Shown here: one piece after another, positions 1 to 7,056 of the stretch
Numbering within the stretch: position 1 is the stretch's first letter
Layout: each line of letters begins with the position of its first letter
Assembly (NCBI GenBank): GCA_021849745.1
Contig: JAJZSN010000018.1
Span: 1-41,562, forward strand
Reading direction: 5' to 3'
DNA from: Bacillota bacterium
Lineage (GTDB): Bacteria > Bacillota > GCA-003054495 > Carboxydocellales > JAJZSN01
Length of the DNA stretch: 41,562 bases
Program-made: the position numbers and the translations under genes
The notes under the pieces: model-generated
What the model was told of the DNA's origin: nothing
Databases searched by the model: none
The model's input: only the letters and a program-made list of their open reading frames with translations

Positions 1-128
1 TGGAGAGCCTGGCAACCCTCGTTAGGGAAGGTCTGATTGCAGGCTCGGGGGAAAAAATGAATCCTCGTGCAAAAACTACAAGAGCCGAAGCAGCGGTATT
101 CCTGTACAGGATATACAACAAATACTAG
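1..128 (+). CDS. C-terminal end of an SLH-domain protein (partial)
   Basis: The reading frame is open from the window edge and ends at TAG 126-128. The last 41 residues are typical of the end of an S-layer homology domain: a 'REGLIAG' turn followed by 'TTRAEAAVFLYRIYNKY', the conserved TRAE helix. SLH domains bind secondary cell-wall polymers and hold proteins on the Gram-positive surface. The rest of the gene lies outside the window. It is the first of several truncated or broken pieces in the first 3 kb, so whether the whole gene is intact cannot be judged from here. Confidence 0.7.
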   Translation, partial: ESLATLVREGLIAGSGEKMNPRAKTTRAEAAVFLYRIYNKY

Positions 129-245
129 CAGCCAGGTAAGAAGCAGCAGATAGATACCTTTGCCATTATAAAAGAGGGTCGCACCTTTATCCCGGTCAGG
201 GCAGTCAGCCAGGCACCGGGGGCGGCGGCCTTAAGCGGATGGTAA
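129..245 (+). pseudogene. Copper-amine-oxidase N-terminal-like domain fragment
   Basis: This stretch continues the preceding SLH frame past its stop codon. It encodes about 38 residues including 'FAIIKEGRTFIPVRAVSQ', the hallmark of the small stalk domain found on many clostridial surface proteins (compare the C-terminal domain of the gene at 25267-26205). It has no start codon or ribosome binding site and ends at TAA 243-245, inside sequence belonging to another gene family. I read it as a relic. Whether the TAG at 126-128 is a mutation that split one SLH/copper-oxidase protein, or the two pieces were never joined, cannot be decided here. Confidence 0.5.
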
Positions 246-514
246 CCGGGGAAAGCTTTTTTATCACGTTATTTGTAAACGGCGGCAGTAAGAAATCTCG
301 TATAGGCTTTGCGGCGCCTTATCCCGGCAAGATTATTCCCCTGGATTTAGCCAAAATGGGCGGCACTTTCCTTTGTCAGAAGGATAGCTATCTCTGTTCT
401 GCCAACGGTATCGACATAGACGTGGCTTTTACCAGAAAAATCGGCACCGGGCTCTTCGGCGGCGAGGGTTTCATCCTGCAGAAAATTCATCTTCAACACC
501 CTTTCATGATTTAA
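212..514 (+). pseudogene. AIM24 / TIGR00266-family fragment (middle part only)
   Basis: Read in the frame of ATG 239, the product contains 'GLKRMVTGESFF', 'AAPYPGKIIPLDL' and 'GTGLFGGEGFILQK'. These are consecutive conserved blocks of the AIM24 (DUF124, TIGR00266) family of beta-rich proteins of unknown role. The similarity already begins before the ATG, around base 212, in an open but startless frame, and stops after 'FILQK'; the last seven or so residues look unrelated. Full family members are roughly 220-260 residues, so both ends are missing. No ribosome binding site precedes the ATG. I call it a remnant joined to a copper-amine-oxidase-like scrap near base 210. Confidence 0.6.
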
Positions 515-868
515 TTATACAATCACGATTCAGTGTCCGTCAAAGTGGGAATGAGTCAAAACTCTTTGCGGCGTCTTTATTTACGCTGCATTGGGGACAG
601 TCATCTGTTTACTATCCATGCTAATAAAAAACAGCACCGCATCAGCGCTTGTCAGCAATGTATCGATTTCAACAAACCATATAATTCCTATTCTTTTAAA
701 CTCGTTAGTCATCATGCTTTTATCTACCGCAGTTGGGCTGTTTCTTTTTAGAAAGTACGAATTGTAATACCGTGGTAGGGGCGACTATGGCGATATACTT
801 AGTCTAATGGCGGCTTTGAATTTTGATTTCAAAACCGCTTCGCACCAACTATCTCTTAACGCACACAA
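515..868. other. Gene-poor stretch with a possible minus-strand relic
   Basis: No convincing gene lies here. A minus-strand frame open from about 785 to TAA 581-583 encodes a hydrophobic piece ('RIGIIWFVEIDTLLTSADAV', then 'VLFFIS') that could be the end of a membrane protein, perhaps a transporter permease that once followed the ATPase at 869-1108. It has no ribosome binding site in front of its ATG pair at 710-715. The plus-strand frame 533-751 looks like noise. The family of the relic is not recognised. Confidence 0.25.
810..838. repeat. Inverted repeat (10-bp arms)
   Basis: The arms are GCGGCTTTGA at 810-819 and TCAAAACCGC at 829-838, matching in 9 of 10 positions around a 9-base loop. 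There is no T-run on either side, so it is not a convincing terminator. It lies just beyond the broken 3' end of the ABC ATPase fragment. Confidence 0.4.
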
Positions 869-1108
869 TTATTCATCCGCCGAAATAACGGTTTCTAATT
901 TCTGTTGAGCAGAAATTGAAACGAAAACCGTTCCGCTATATCCCGGAATAAGCCCGGTTAAAATGCGCAGCAGGGTTGTTTTCCCCGAGCCGTTTTTGCC
1001 AACCAAGCCATAGATTTCGCCTTGCTTTACATGAATGGAAGCGTCACGCAAAATCGCCTTGCCTTCATAGTTTTTTTGAATATGTTCAGCCGCTAAAATA
1101 TAATCCAT
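869..1108 (-). pseudogene. ABC transporter ATP-binding protein, truncated
   Basis: The N-terminus is a normal exporter-type ABC ATPase of the bacitracin/lantibiotic-resistance kind: 'AEHIQKNYEGKAILRDASIHVKQGE', written here as consecutive blocks 'AEHIQKNYEGK' and 'AILRDASIHVKQGE', then Walker A 'GLVGKNGSGKTTLLRILTGL' around residues 35-54. After 'GYSGTVFV' (about residue 62) the family similarity ends and 17 unrelated residues lead to a stop. There is no Q-loop, signature motif or Walker B, so it cannot be an active ATPase. The start is good: AGGAGG lies 7 bases before the ATG. The small membrane peptide at 1130-1240 lies directly upstream. A normal protein would be about 230-300 residues. 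Confidence 0.75.
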
Positions 1109-1129
1109 ATACTTTTCCTCCTGTTACGG

Positions 1130-1240
1130 TTAATAGGGTTTTGGTACAATCTTGAAGTCCATGAATAGGTAGAGAACAAGGAGAAGGAGCGTGATCGTTA
1201 AAACGGTGATAAAGATGCCTTTGAGTAAAGATTTCATCAT
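1130..1240 (-). CDS. 36-residue single-pass membrane peptide
   Basis: On the minus strand an excellent AAGGAGGTGGAG (1249-1260) precedes an ATGATG at 1240. The frame encodes 36 residues: a short basic start 'MMKSLLKG', one hydrophobic helix of about 17 residues rich in Ile, Thr and Leu, then 'FKIVPKPY' before TAA 1130-1132. It ends 21 bases before the start of the truncated ABC ATPase, so the two were probably co-transcribed. I do not recognise a named family. Small hydrophobic proteins are common partners of ABC exporters and sensor systems, but that role is inference. Its ribosome binding site and uninterrupted frame support a real gene. Confidence 0.55.
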   Translation of the reverse strand: MMKSLLKGIFITVLTITLLLLVLYLFMDFKIVPKPY

Positions 1241-1267
1241 ACCTTTTCTCCACCTCCTTGACAGTTT

Positions 1268-1576
1268 TTGTACCGCTTCGGCTTCTTTCAAATTTCGTTC
1301 TGCATATTCGTAGCCTTTGGACTATTGGATAACCCGAAAACCTTCCAGGCCATGCTTGACTTGCTGGGGGCCAAGGAAGGGGGAGAAGTTACGTCAGACG
1401 ATGTAAATGAGTTGGGTAAATTCGTGCTGAAAACGGAACTTGAATTCAATAAAGCTGCCGGCTTCACTAAGGAAGATGATCGCTTACCAGAGTTCTTTGA
1501 GGAGGAAGCACCGCCCCATAATACGGTCTGGGACTTCGCCGGAGAAGAACTTGATCAGGTTTTAGATTTTGCTTAA
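1268..1576 (+). pseudogene. Aldehyde:ferredoxin oxidoreductase, C-terminal fragment
   Basis: From about base 1300 the frame encodes 'FGLLDNPKTFQAMLDLL', 'LKTELEFNKAAGFTKEDDR' and 'LPEFFEEEAPPHNTVWDF', the conserved end of tungsten-dependent aldehyde:ferredoxin oxidoreductases (AOR, about 600 residues). Those enzymes oxidise aldehydes to acids with ferredoxin; the tungstopterin and 4Fe-4S binding parts are absent here. The first 10 or so residues after the putative start do not fit the family and there is no ribosome binding site, so the start is an artefact of a deletion or rearrangement upstream. The original stop and terminator are preserved. Confidence 0.7.
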
Positions 1577-1596
1577 AGGAAAATAGCGTTTGAAAT

Positions 1597-1631
1597 AGGT
1601 ACTCGCCTTAAAAGGTTAGAGTACCTTTTTT
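1597..1631 (+). terminator. Rho-independent terminator after the AOR fragment
   Basis: An 8-bp perfect stem, AGGTACTC (1597-1604) with GAGTACCT (1619-1626), is followed by a T-run to 1631. It sits 20 bases after the AOR stop codon and immediately before the TctC-like fragment begins. Confidence 0.75.
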
Positions 1632-1636
1632 ATACT

Positions 1637-2007
1637 ACAGGAACCCGCATGATGGCCACCAAGGGAGCGTCTGATTCCATCCCTAAAGTTGCCGGCGGCC
1701 ATGCTGTTCTGGCGGTTCATACGGTAGCCGAAACCTATGCCATGGCTCAGGCTGGGAAAATTCGCATCCTCGGTGTGCAGGCAGCGGAAAGAAGTCCCTA
1801 CCTGCCCGACGTGCCAACCCTTGAGGAACAAGGGATTAAAGGGGTTACCGCCAAATGGTGGACCGGAATTACCGTCCCGGCGGGCACTCCTGATTATGTA
1901 GTCAGGAAGTGGGAAAAAACCATTGCCAAGATGGTAGAAGATCCGGTATTCCAAGAAAAGGCCCAAAAGCTCCATGTTCAGGTTTCTCCGGCCGGGGCGG
2001 TAGAAGA
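1637..2007 (+). pseudogene. TctC/Bug-type solute-binding protein, C-terminal fragment
   Basis: The frame encodes 'KGASDSIPKVAGGH', 'AQAGKIRILGVQAAER', 'LPDVPTLEEQG' and 'WWTGITVPAGTP', the C-terminal half of tripartite tricarboxylate transporter binding proteins (TctC family, about 320 residues, periplasmic or lipid-anchored). Family-like sequence reaches upstream of ATG 1649 almost to the terminator at 1631, so the N-terminal half with its signal peptide is gone. The frame does not stop; it runs in frame into an SLH protein from about base 2008. No tctA or tctB gene is present. Confidence 0.7.
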
Positions 2008-3156
2008 TGTTGTTTATAATGTTTATTCCCTTGAAAATGTTTATAATTTTACCTTTACAACTCAGGCAGCACCAAGGTCAGGAGGAAGCAGCAGTAGTAG
2101 CAGCGACAGCAGTAGCGGTAGCAGTGGTGGCAGTAATAGCGGAATAATCAACCTGTCCGGGTCTACCACCAGTTCTGCTTCTCAGGTGGAGGGGCAGTCT
2201 GTAACCACTGTGACACTAAATGAAACTACAGCCCTGGCCGCTTTAAACCAGAGCTCAAACGGTAGCACTGTAGTGATTCCAATATCTACGACTTCAGATG
2301 TGGTTAATACCAAAATACCAACCGGCCTACTGGTGGCTTTGGCTAACAAGAGTTCCTCGATTGAGATTCAGACTAACATAGGTATCTATGTCCTCCCCGC
2401 TTCAGAAATCAAAATGTCGGAACTGGCCAAACATCTAAATGCCATGAATGCTTCTGATATTACCATCAACATGGTAATATCTCGGGTTAAATCAGAGCAG
2501 ATAGCTTCGATCCAGAAATTTGTTGAACAGCATAATTTAACCCAGGTGGTGACTCCCGTAGAATTTAAGGTTGAAGCCTTAAACGGTGATAATAAAGTTG
2601 AGATTAATAAGTTTTCAAGTTACGTAACGAGGAATATCAATATTCCCAGGTCCGTTGATCCCAATACTACAGTAGGGGTAGTACAAAATGACGATGGCAC
2701 GCTGTCACCGGTACCAACCCAGTTTAAGCAGGAAAATGGTAAAACCGTGGCCGTAATCAAACGGAAAACCAACAGCGTCTATACTGTTGTGGAAAACAAA
2801 AAATCCTTTGCTGATGCGGAAGGCCACTGGGCTAAAGAAGAAATTAACACCCTGGCGTCAAAACTGATATTATCAGGTCTAGACCAAAAGACTTTCGGGC
2901 CTGAAGGTAAGATTACCAGGGCCCAGTTTGCAGCAATTCTGGTGAGGGCCCTGGGCTTGGAACACCAGGCAGCCAAAGCATCATTCAGAGATGTCAAGAA
3001 AGGGACTGGTATGTAGGAGCGGTTGGCGCAGCTGTGGAAGCGGGCATTTTTACAGGCTATGGGGACGGAACATTCAGACCAAATGATTATATGACCAGAG
3101 AAGAAGTTGCTGCCACAGTTATGCGGGCCTTAAAGGCTGCCGGGGTAGCTATCTAA
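2008..3156 (+). pseudogene. SLH-domain surface protein, fused at its start and frameshifted
   Basis: After the TctC part comes a beta-type segment ending 'VYNFTFTT', a Ser/Gly-rich linker (about 2077-2145), a beta-rich middle, and two SLH domains. The first SLH is 'FADAEGHWAKEEINTLASK' to 'TRAQFAAILVRALGL'. The frame of ATG 1649 hits TAG at 3014-3016, but shifting frame at the G-run 3002-3004 restores 'DWYVGAVGAAVEAGIFTGYG' and 'TREEVAATVMRALKAAG' up to TAA 3154-3156. One missing G explains it. With no native start and a broken second SLH, the gene is probably inactive, unless the frameshift is a sequencing error. Confidence 0.75.
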
Positions 3157-3178
3157 AGCTAATTTCATATAAAAATAT

Positions 3179-3216
3179 AAAGGGGCTGTCCCATCTATTT
3201 TTGGGACGCCCCTTTT
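3179..3216. terminator. Strong bidirectional terminator
   Basis: AAAGGGGCTGTCCCA (3179-3193) pairs with TGGGACGCCCCTTTT (3202-3216) with a single bulged T. There is a T-run on the plus side and an A-run that becomes a T-run on the minus side. It separates the SLH remnant from the convergent lipoprotein gene. Confidence 0.85.
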
Positions 3217-3221
3217 ACACA

Positions 3222-3782
3222 CTATTGACTTACCGATACACTTATTACGGCAACAGTTTTATCCCCTTCTTTAAGAGGGATAAAAACCTTTTGGTAAACA
3301 ACTCCGCCCAAATCGCTAGGCTTACCGGTGGTTACTTTGCCGCTTTTTAGGGTCTCGGCAATTTCGGTGGGAACGGCATACCCGGATGATACTGGTTTGC
3401 CGTCTTTACCTATTACTGTGGAAGAAATCCGGTCTTGTCCAACAAAGATAGAAACCATACTGTCTGAGAATTCTTTACCTACAGCTTTTGCGATATCATA
3501 CTTTTCGTTTTCAGTATAATCACCTTTGGAAAGGGTTTTTCCTTCCACTTTCCAGGAGCCGGGAAATTTCTCATTTATTAATTTGGTTACCTTATCCGCA
3601 ACTTCCTGGGTGTTTATGGGTTTGGCCGGTTGGGTAGTCGGCTGGTTCTGCGCGGAAGCCTGGCTCGAAGGCGTGGAAGTGGGTGGCGGTGAACCTTGGG
3701 GGGATTGATCACTGGAGCAACCGGTGACCCCTGCAAGAAGAATAATACCGATTGCAGCTGAAATTAGTTTTTGTTTGTTCAT
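3222..3782 (-). CDS. Putative lipoprotein, 186 residues
   Basis: The product starts with a lipoprotein signal peptide, hydrophobic residues 8-20 followed by the lipobox 'VTGC' with Cys22 as the lipidation site. A Ser/Pro/Thr/Gln-rich spacer (about 23-55) follows, then a compact domain. The C-terminal half ('SMVSIFVGQDRISSTVIGKDGK', given here only as a pattern, and 'VYQKVFIPLKEGDKTVAVISV') resembles the beta-sheet of extracellular Cache-like sensor domains, which is a weak fold impression and not a firm assignment. It would be membrane-anchored outside the cell. GAGGGAG lies just before the ATG. It is convergent with the SLH remnant and divergent from the DUF3786 gene. Function unknown. Confidence 0.7.
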   Translation of the reverse strand: MNKQKLISAAIGIILLAGVTGCSSDQSPQGSPPPTSTPSSQASAQNQPTTQPAKPINTQEVADKVTKLINEKFPGSWKVEGKTLSKGDYTENEKYDIAKAVGKEFSDSMVSIFVGQDRISSTVIGKDGKPVSSGYAVPTEIAETLKSGKVTTGKPSDLGGVVYQKVFIPLKEGDKTVAVISVSVSQ

Positions 3783-3954
3783 GGCTCTCCCTCGTTTCTC
3801 ATTTGTTAATAAGTGAAAAAAATTACATAAATATTATAACGCTTTTTTTAATTTTTTGCGAACTATTTTTTATTTTTAAAGGAAAAAATGACGGAAAGTT
3901 GATAAAATTAAAGTACATTCTTCTTAGAAAAATTTACGGAGGTGAAAAAAGAAA

Positions 3955-4554
3955 ATGTGTCATTTAAATGCCTATGAGGACTATAAAAGACGATTTTTGG
4001 CAGGGGATTCTACTGTTATAGCCCAACAATCGGGAGGAAAAATTGCACACGGTACAAACTATTTGCTTATTTCATATTTTAACCAGGAAGTTAAGGTTGA
4101 CCTTGTCACGGGGGAAATTGATGGAAAAGAAACCTTACTTAGTGATACAGATAAAATAATCATCTGGAGCTACCTGATTAATGCCAAGGGGTTGGAGCCA
4201 GTAGGTAAATGGGTAGGGTTTGCGGAGATGCCCGGCGCACAAAACCATCAGCAGATGTTCAAAAGAAACACCACTGAGCCCCTAGCCCAGACCTTTGGCG
4301 CCGATGCTGAAGGTTTCGCCAGGGCCGCAGCGGCCCTAGGAGGCCAAAAGGTGAAATTAGGTGACAGTGGTTACGTTTTCCAAGTATTTCCCAAGGTTCT
4401 TGTGGCGGTAAGCATTTACCTTGACGATGAAGAATTCCCGGCCAATGCCAATTTGATTTTTGATGTAGCTATTATTGAGCAATTAGATGCCCCTAATATT
4501 TATACTTTGAGTACAGAAATAGCCAGGAAATTGTGTGGATTTTCTTGTGGCTAA
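3955..4554 (+). CDS. DUF3786 family protein, 199 residues
   Basis: A soluble 199-residue protein. The C-terminal part carries 'GDSGYVFQVFPKVLVAVSIY' followed by 'DDEEFPANANLIFD', the conserved core of the DUF3786 family. That family occurs in anaerobic bacteria and archaea, often near corrinoid or acetyl-CoA-pathway genes; its biochemical role is not established. Three cysteines are present: Cys2 and two near the end ('KLCGFSCG'). The start is supported by GGAGGTG (3940-3946). It is divergently transcribed from the lipoprotein gene across a very AT-rich 172-base spacer (3783-3954), which should hold both promoters. No partner gene is adjacent. Confidence 0.7.
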   Translation: MCHLNAYEDYKRRFLAGDSTVIAQQSGGKIAHGTNYLLISYFNQEVKVDLVTGEIDGKETLLSDTDKIIIWSYLINAKGLEPVGKWVGFAEMPGAQNHQQMFKRNTTEPLAQTFGADAEGFARAAAALGGQKVKLGDSGYVFQVFPKVLVAVSIYLDDEEFPANANLIFDVAIIEQLDAPNIYTLSTEIARKLCGFSCG

Positions 4555-4609
4555 TATAGGGAGGAGTCGTCTAAAAGGCAACTTGGCTCCCAATAGCAGG
4601 TAAACTCAA

Positions 4610-4646
4610 AGAGAGTGCCGGTTACTGAAAATAACCAACACCCTCT
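4610..4646 (-). terminator. Hairpin downstream of hcp
   Basis: AGAGAGTGCCGGTTA (4610-4624) pairs with TAACCAACACCCTCT (4632-4646), with a two-base internal mismatch and one further mismatch. On the minus strand it is followed by a short, interrupted T-rich stretch. It fits the end of the hcp transcript, and may also stop plus-strand reading from the DUF3786 gene. Confidence 0.5.
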
Positions 4647-4704
4647 AATTATCGGGGCTAAGCTCCTTTTTCTTTAGCTGACAGCTAACCCTACAGCAAT
4701 ACCC

Positions 4705-5994
4705 TTAAGCCAGCATTTTTGCTAAATCAGCCTGGGCATCGCCGCTAATGGGCTGCAGATTGAAGTTCTGCACAATCACATCCACTACTCCTGGAGTCAA
4801 GAATTCAGGCAGTCTGGGCCCAATCCAGATGTTCTTCACACCCAGGCTGAAAAGGCCCAAGAGGATGGCTGCCGCCTTCTGCTCAAACCAAGAGAGCACG
4901 ATGGTCAGAGGTAGATCGTTGACGGTGCATCCGAAAGCATCAGCCAAAGCCAGGGCAATCTTCACTGCAGAGCCGGAGTTGTTACACTGGCCCAGGTCAA
5001 TGAGGCGGGGAATTCCGGTGCCTTCAATGGTGCCGAAGTCGATATCATTGAACCGGAACTTACCGCAGGAAGTGGTCAGGATAACACAATCTTTTGGCAC
5101 GGCTAGAGCCAGTTCACGGTAATAGTCGCGGCCTTTGGTAGGCGCATCGCAACCGGCAATAACGAAGAATCTCTTGATTTTACCACCCTTAACGGCCTCT
5201 ATAATAGCCGGAGCCAAGGGTAGTACGTTTTCATGATGGAAACCGGTGGTAAGAGTTTTATCGGATTCAATATTGGCTGGAGCTAGAGAAAGGGCCTTTT
5301 CAATCAAAGGGGAGAAGTCATTGTTTTGAAGCTTCTGGACTCCTTCTACACCGGAAACCAGGTAGGTGAACATGCGGTCACCGTAGGTTCCTTTAACCGG
5401 CATGACGCAGTTGGTGGTCACCAGGATGGCGCCGGGGAAGCTTTCGAAGACCTGTCTTTGATCATACCAGGCTTTACCCACATTGCCTTTAAGGTGAGGG
5501 TATTTTTTCAATTCAGGATAACCGTGGGCGGGGAGCATTTCGGAATGGGTATAGATATTGATGCCTTTACCTTCGGTTTGTTTCAACAATTCTTCCAAGG
5601 CGAAGAGGTCGTGGCCGGTAACCAGGATGGCGCGGCCCTCAACTTTATCCTCGGATACGGTAACCGGCTTAGGGATGCCGAGCCTAGAAGTGTGGGCTTT
5701 ATCCAGGAGATCCATCACCTTGACGGTGGCGGAACCGACTTTGAGCACCATATTGATATGGTCGCCGAGGTTAAAGTTAGAATTGGTTAGGGTCATAAAC
5801 AAGGCTTCATGGGTGATGGCATCAACTTCAGGGTCGGTATAGCCCAGCTCTCTGGCATGGGTGGCGTAGGCAGAGATTCCTTTCAGACCAAGAATAATGG
5901 TGTCCTGCAGGCTGGCGATATCCTCGTTCTTGCCGCAGACGCCAACCTTGGTACATCCGCCTTTAGGGGTATACTCACACTGGTAACAAAACAT
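4705..5994 (-). CDS. hcp: Hybrid-cluster protein (hydroxylamine reductase), short form
   Basis: Hcp carries a 4Fe-4S cluster and an Fe-S-O hybrid cluster and protects anaerobes from nitrosative stress by reducing NO and/or hydroxylamine. N-terminal cluster cysteines are Cys3, 6, 14 and 20. All hybrid-cluster ligands known from the family are visible in order: His128, Glu152, Cys196, Cys282 (persulfide site), Cys310, Cys337, Glu371, plus Lys373. At 429 residues it is over 100 shorter than the usual 530-550, with the loss between the N-terminal cluster and His128, as in class III Hcp of thermophiles and archaea. GGGAGG precedes the ATG. It is monocistronic, between its own terminator and a CRP/FNR-type operator. 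Confidence 0.95.
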   Translation of the reverse strand: MFCYQCEYTPKGGCTKVGVCGKNEDIASLQDTIILGLKGISAYATHARELGYTDPEVDAITHEALFMTLTNSNFNLGDHINMVLKVGSATVKVMDLLDKAHTSRLGIPKPVTVSEDKVEGRAILVTGHDLFALEELLKQTEGKGINIYTHSEMLPAHGYPELKKYPHLKGNVGKAWYDQRQVFESFPGAILVTTNCVMPVKGTYGDRMFTYLVSGVEGVQKLQNNDFSPLIEKALSLAPANIESDKTLTTGFHHENVLPLAPAIIEAVKGGKIKRFFVIAGCDAPTKGRDYYRELALAVPKDCVILTTSCGKFRFNDIDFGTIEGTGIPRLIDLGQCNNSGSAVKIALALADAFGCTVNDLPLTIVLSWFEQKAAAILLGLFSLGVKNIWIGPRLPEFLTPGVVDVIVQNFNLQPISGDAQADLAKMLA

Positions 5995-6050
5995 TTTGAA
6001 TCATCCTCCCTTTATTTGGTTTGATTGGCTTTTATTTTTAAGCTAATATA

Positions 6051-6104
6051 ATTATATACAATGTCTGTCGGGGATACTGTGAGCTAAATCACAGAATCAT
6101 GTGA
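6051..6104 (-). promoter_or_regulatory. hcp promoter with HcpR/CRP-FNR-type operator
   Basis: Reading the minus strand, TATAAT (6056-6051) is a good -10 box. A perfect TGTGA-N6-TCACA palindrome (6078-6093) lies upstream, and a third half-site TGTGA (6100-6104) continues the same 11-bp phase. If transcription starts about 7 bases past the -10 box, the palindrome centre falls near -41.5, the class II activator position. The CRP/FNR-family regulator HcpR is known to control hcp from such sites in other anaerobes; the regulator gene is not in this window. Confidence 0.7.
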
Positions 6105-6186
6105 TTTTACCTTTAATTGCCTCATGAAAAGGTATGATTTTATAAACAGGCGTATGTTAAATAACTATCTTTTTTGGGGTGTTTCT

Positions 6187-6221
6187 CGTCTAAAATAGTA
6201 AATACTAAAGCTAAGACGAAA
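6187..6221 (+). promoter_or_regulatory. Leader element shared by two sigma-locus genes (copy 1)
   Basis: CGTC (6187-6190) and, 20 bases later, CTAAGACGAAA (6211-6221) lie just before the ribosome binding site of the sigma-factor gene. The same 11-mer, again preceded by CGTC, occurs at 6863-6891 in front of the Cys-rich gene. TCGTCT and AGACGA can pair. It may be an operator, a promoter part or an RNA element; the sequence alone does not decide. Confidence 0.35.
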
Positions 6222-6233
6222 GGGGAGTCGGTT

Positions 6234-6833
6234 ATGCGTTTAAAACAAAACCTATATGGCGCTAATCATGCAGAGAACAGCGCTACCTTTGAGGATTTGA
6301 TTGCCCAAAACGAGGCTAAGATAGTTAATTTGATATACGGCATGGTAGGTAATTTGCATACGGCCCAGGACTTGGCCCAGGAGGCTTTTCTGAAAGCTTT
6401 TAAGGCCTACGATACTTTTGAAGGTAAGGCCAAATTTTCCACCTGGTTATATCGTATTGCAGTTAATATCACTTTAGATTACCAAAGAAAAGAAAGTCAT
6501 AAAAAAGAAGCCTTATGTACCGAGGGTGATCCCGGTGACCAACAGGCCCCCACCACAACTTCCGACCCTGATCACAAATGCCAGAAAAACGCTGTTAAGG
6601 AAATTCTTTTTCAACAGATCGCTCAGCTTCCGGAGCAACAACGGGAGGTCTTCGTCCTGCGGGAGATAAACGGGTGCTCCACCAAGGAAGTTGCAGAGAT
6701 TCTGAGCTGTTCGGTGGAACTGGTCAAGTGGCGCCTGCACAAAGCTCGGTCGGAACTTAGGAAAAAATTACAAGGGGAAGTCAGATATCGTGATACCGGT
6801 CATTATTCTTTAACTCCTCATGGATTGGAATAA
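6234..6833 (+). CDS. ECF-family RNA polymerase sigma factor
   Basis: 199 residues with the two domains of group IV sigma factors. Sigma-2 is about residues 20-90 ('IYGMVGNLHTAQDLAQEAFL', then 'FSTWLYRIAVNITLDYQRK'), and sigma-4 about 125-185 ('LPEQQREVFVLREINGCSTK', 'EVAEILSCSVELVKWRLHKA'). I prefer ATG 6234, which has AAGGGGAG 7 bases ahead, over the in-frame upstream start at 6174, which has no ribosome binding site. A Gln/Pro/Thr-rich linker joins the domains. No classical anti-sigma gene follows; instead a 45-residue Cys-rich protein comes next, sharing an upstream 11-bp element with this gene. The regulon is unknown. Confidence 0.9.
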   Translation: MRLKQNLYGANHAENSATFEDLIAQNEAKIVNLIYGMVGNLHTAQDLAQEAFLKAFKAYDTFEGKAKFSTWLYRIAVNITLDYQRKESHKKEALCTEGDPGDQQAPTTTSDPDHKCQKNAVKEILFQQIAQLPEQQREVFVLREINGCSTKEVAEILSCSVELVKWRLHKARSELRKKLQGEVRYRDTGHYSLTPHGLE

Positions 6834-6862
6834 ATTTTCCCTATCCTTCTCCTCCTTTTATA

Positions 6863-6891
6863 CGTCAAATTAATGAAAACCTAAGACGAAA
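6863..6891 (+). promoter_or_regulatory. Leader element shared by two sigma-locus genes (copy 2)
   Basis: CGTC (6863-6866) followed by CTAAGACGAAA (6881-6891), the same pair as in front of the sigma-factor gene but with 14 instead of 20 bases between the parts. It lies directly upstream of the GGAGGGA ribosome binding site of the Cys-rich gene. Confidence 0.35.
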
Positions 6892-6912
6892 AAAACGAAG
6901 GAGGGAAGTAAA

Positions 6913-7050
6913 ATGTTTGATGCTCAAAAGAAAAATGCTGCTTTGGAGGTTCTGGGTTCTATGTGTCACGGATGTGGTGAGAAGCATTCCGACGAATGTC
7001 CTTTGGCCAAAACCATTGGTGCAGCTAAAGCTATTCCTGTGCAGGAGTAA
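6913..7050 (+). CDS. 45-residue Cys-rich protein
   Basis: ATG 6913 follows a strong GAAGGAGGGA with ideal spacing, and the frame runs 45 residues to TAA 7048-7050, right before a strong terminator. The middle reads 'SMCHGCGEKHSDECPLAKTI': a C-X2-C-X7-C pattern with two histidines, enough to bind a metal ion such as zinc or iron. I do not recognise a named family. It could act as a small redox or metal-responsive partner of the sigma factor, replacing the usual zinc-binding anti-sigma factor; this is a guess from position and shared leader sequence only. Confidence 0.7.
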   Translation: MFDAQKKNAALEVLGSMCHGCGEKHSDECPLAKTIGAAKAIPVQE

Positions 7051-7056
7051 TAAAGG

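Noticed and set aside
533..751. 72-codon plus-strand frame
   Set aside because: No ribosome binding site, no domain, and it lies in a patch of decayed sequence where a minus-strand membrane relic is at least as likely.
4748..5122. Plus-strand open frame inside hcp, and similar long plus-strand frames at 5326-5842
   Set aside because: They lie antisense to a clearly recognised enzyme gene, have low-quality composition and no ribosome binding site.
6863..6866. CGTC motif as an ECF-type -10 box for autoregulation
   Set aside because: No matching AAC-type -35 element lies 16-17 bases upstream here or at 6187, so I report only a shared leader element.
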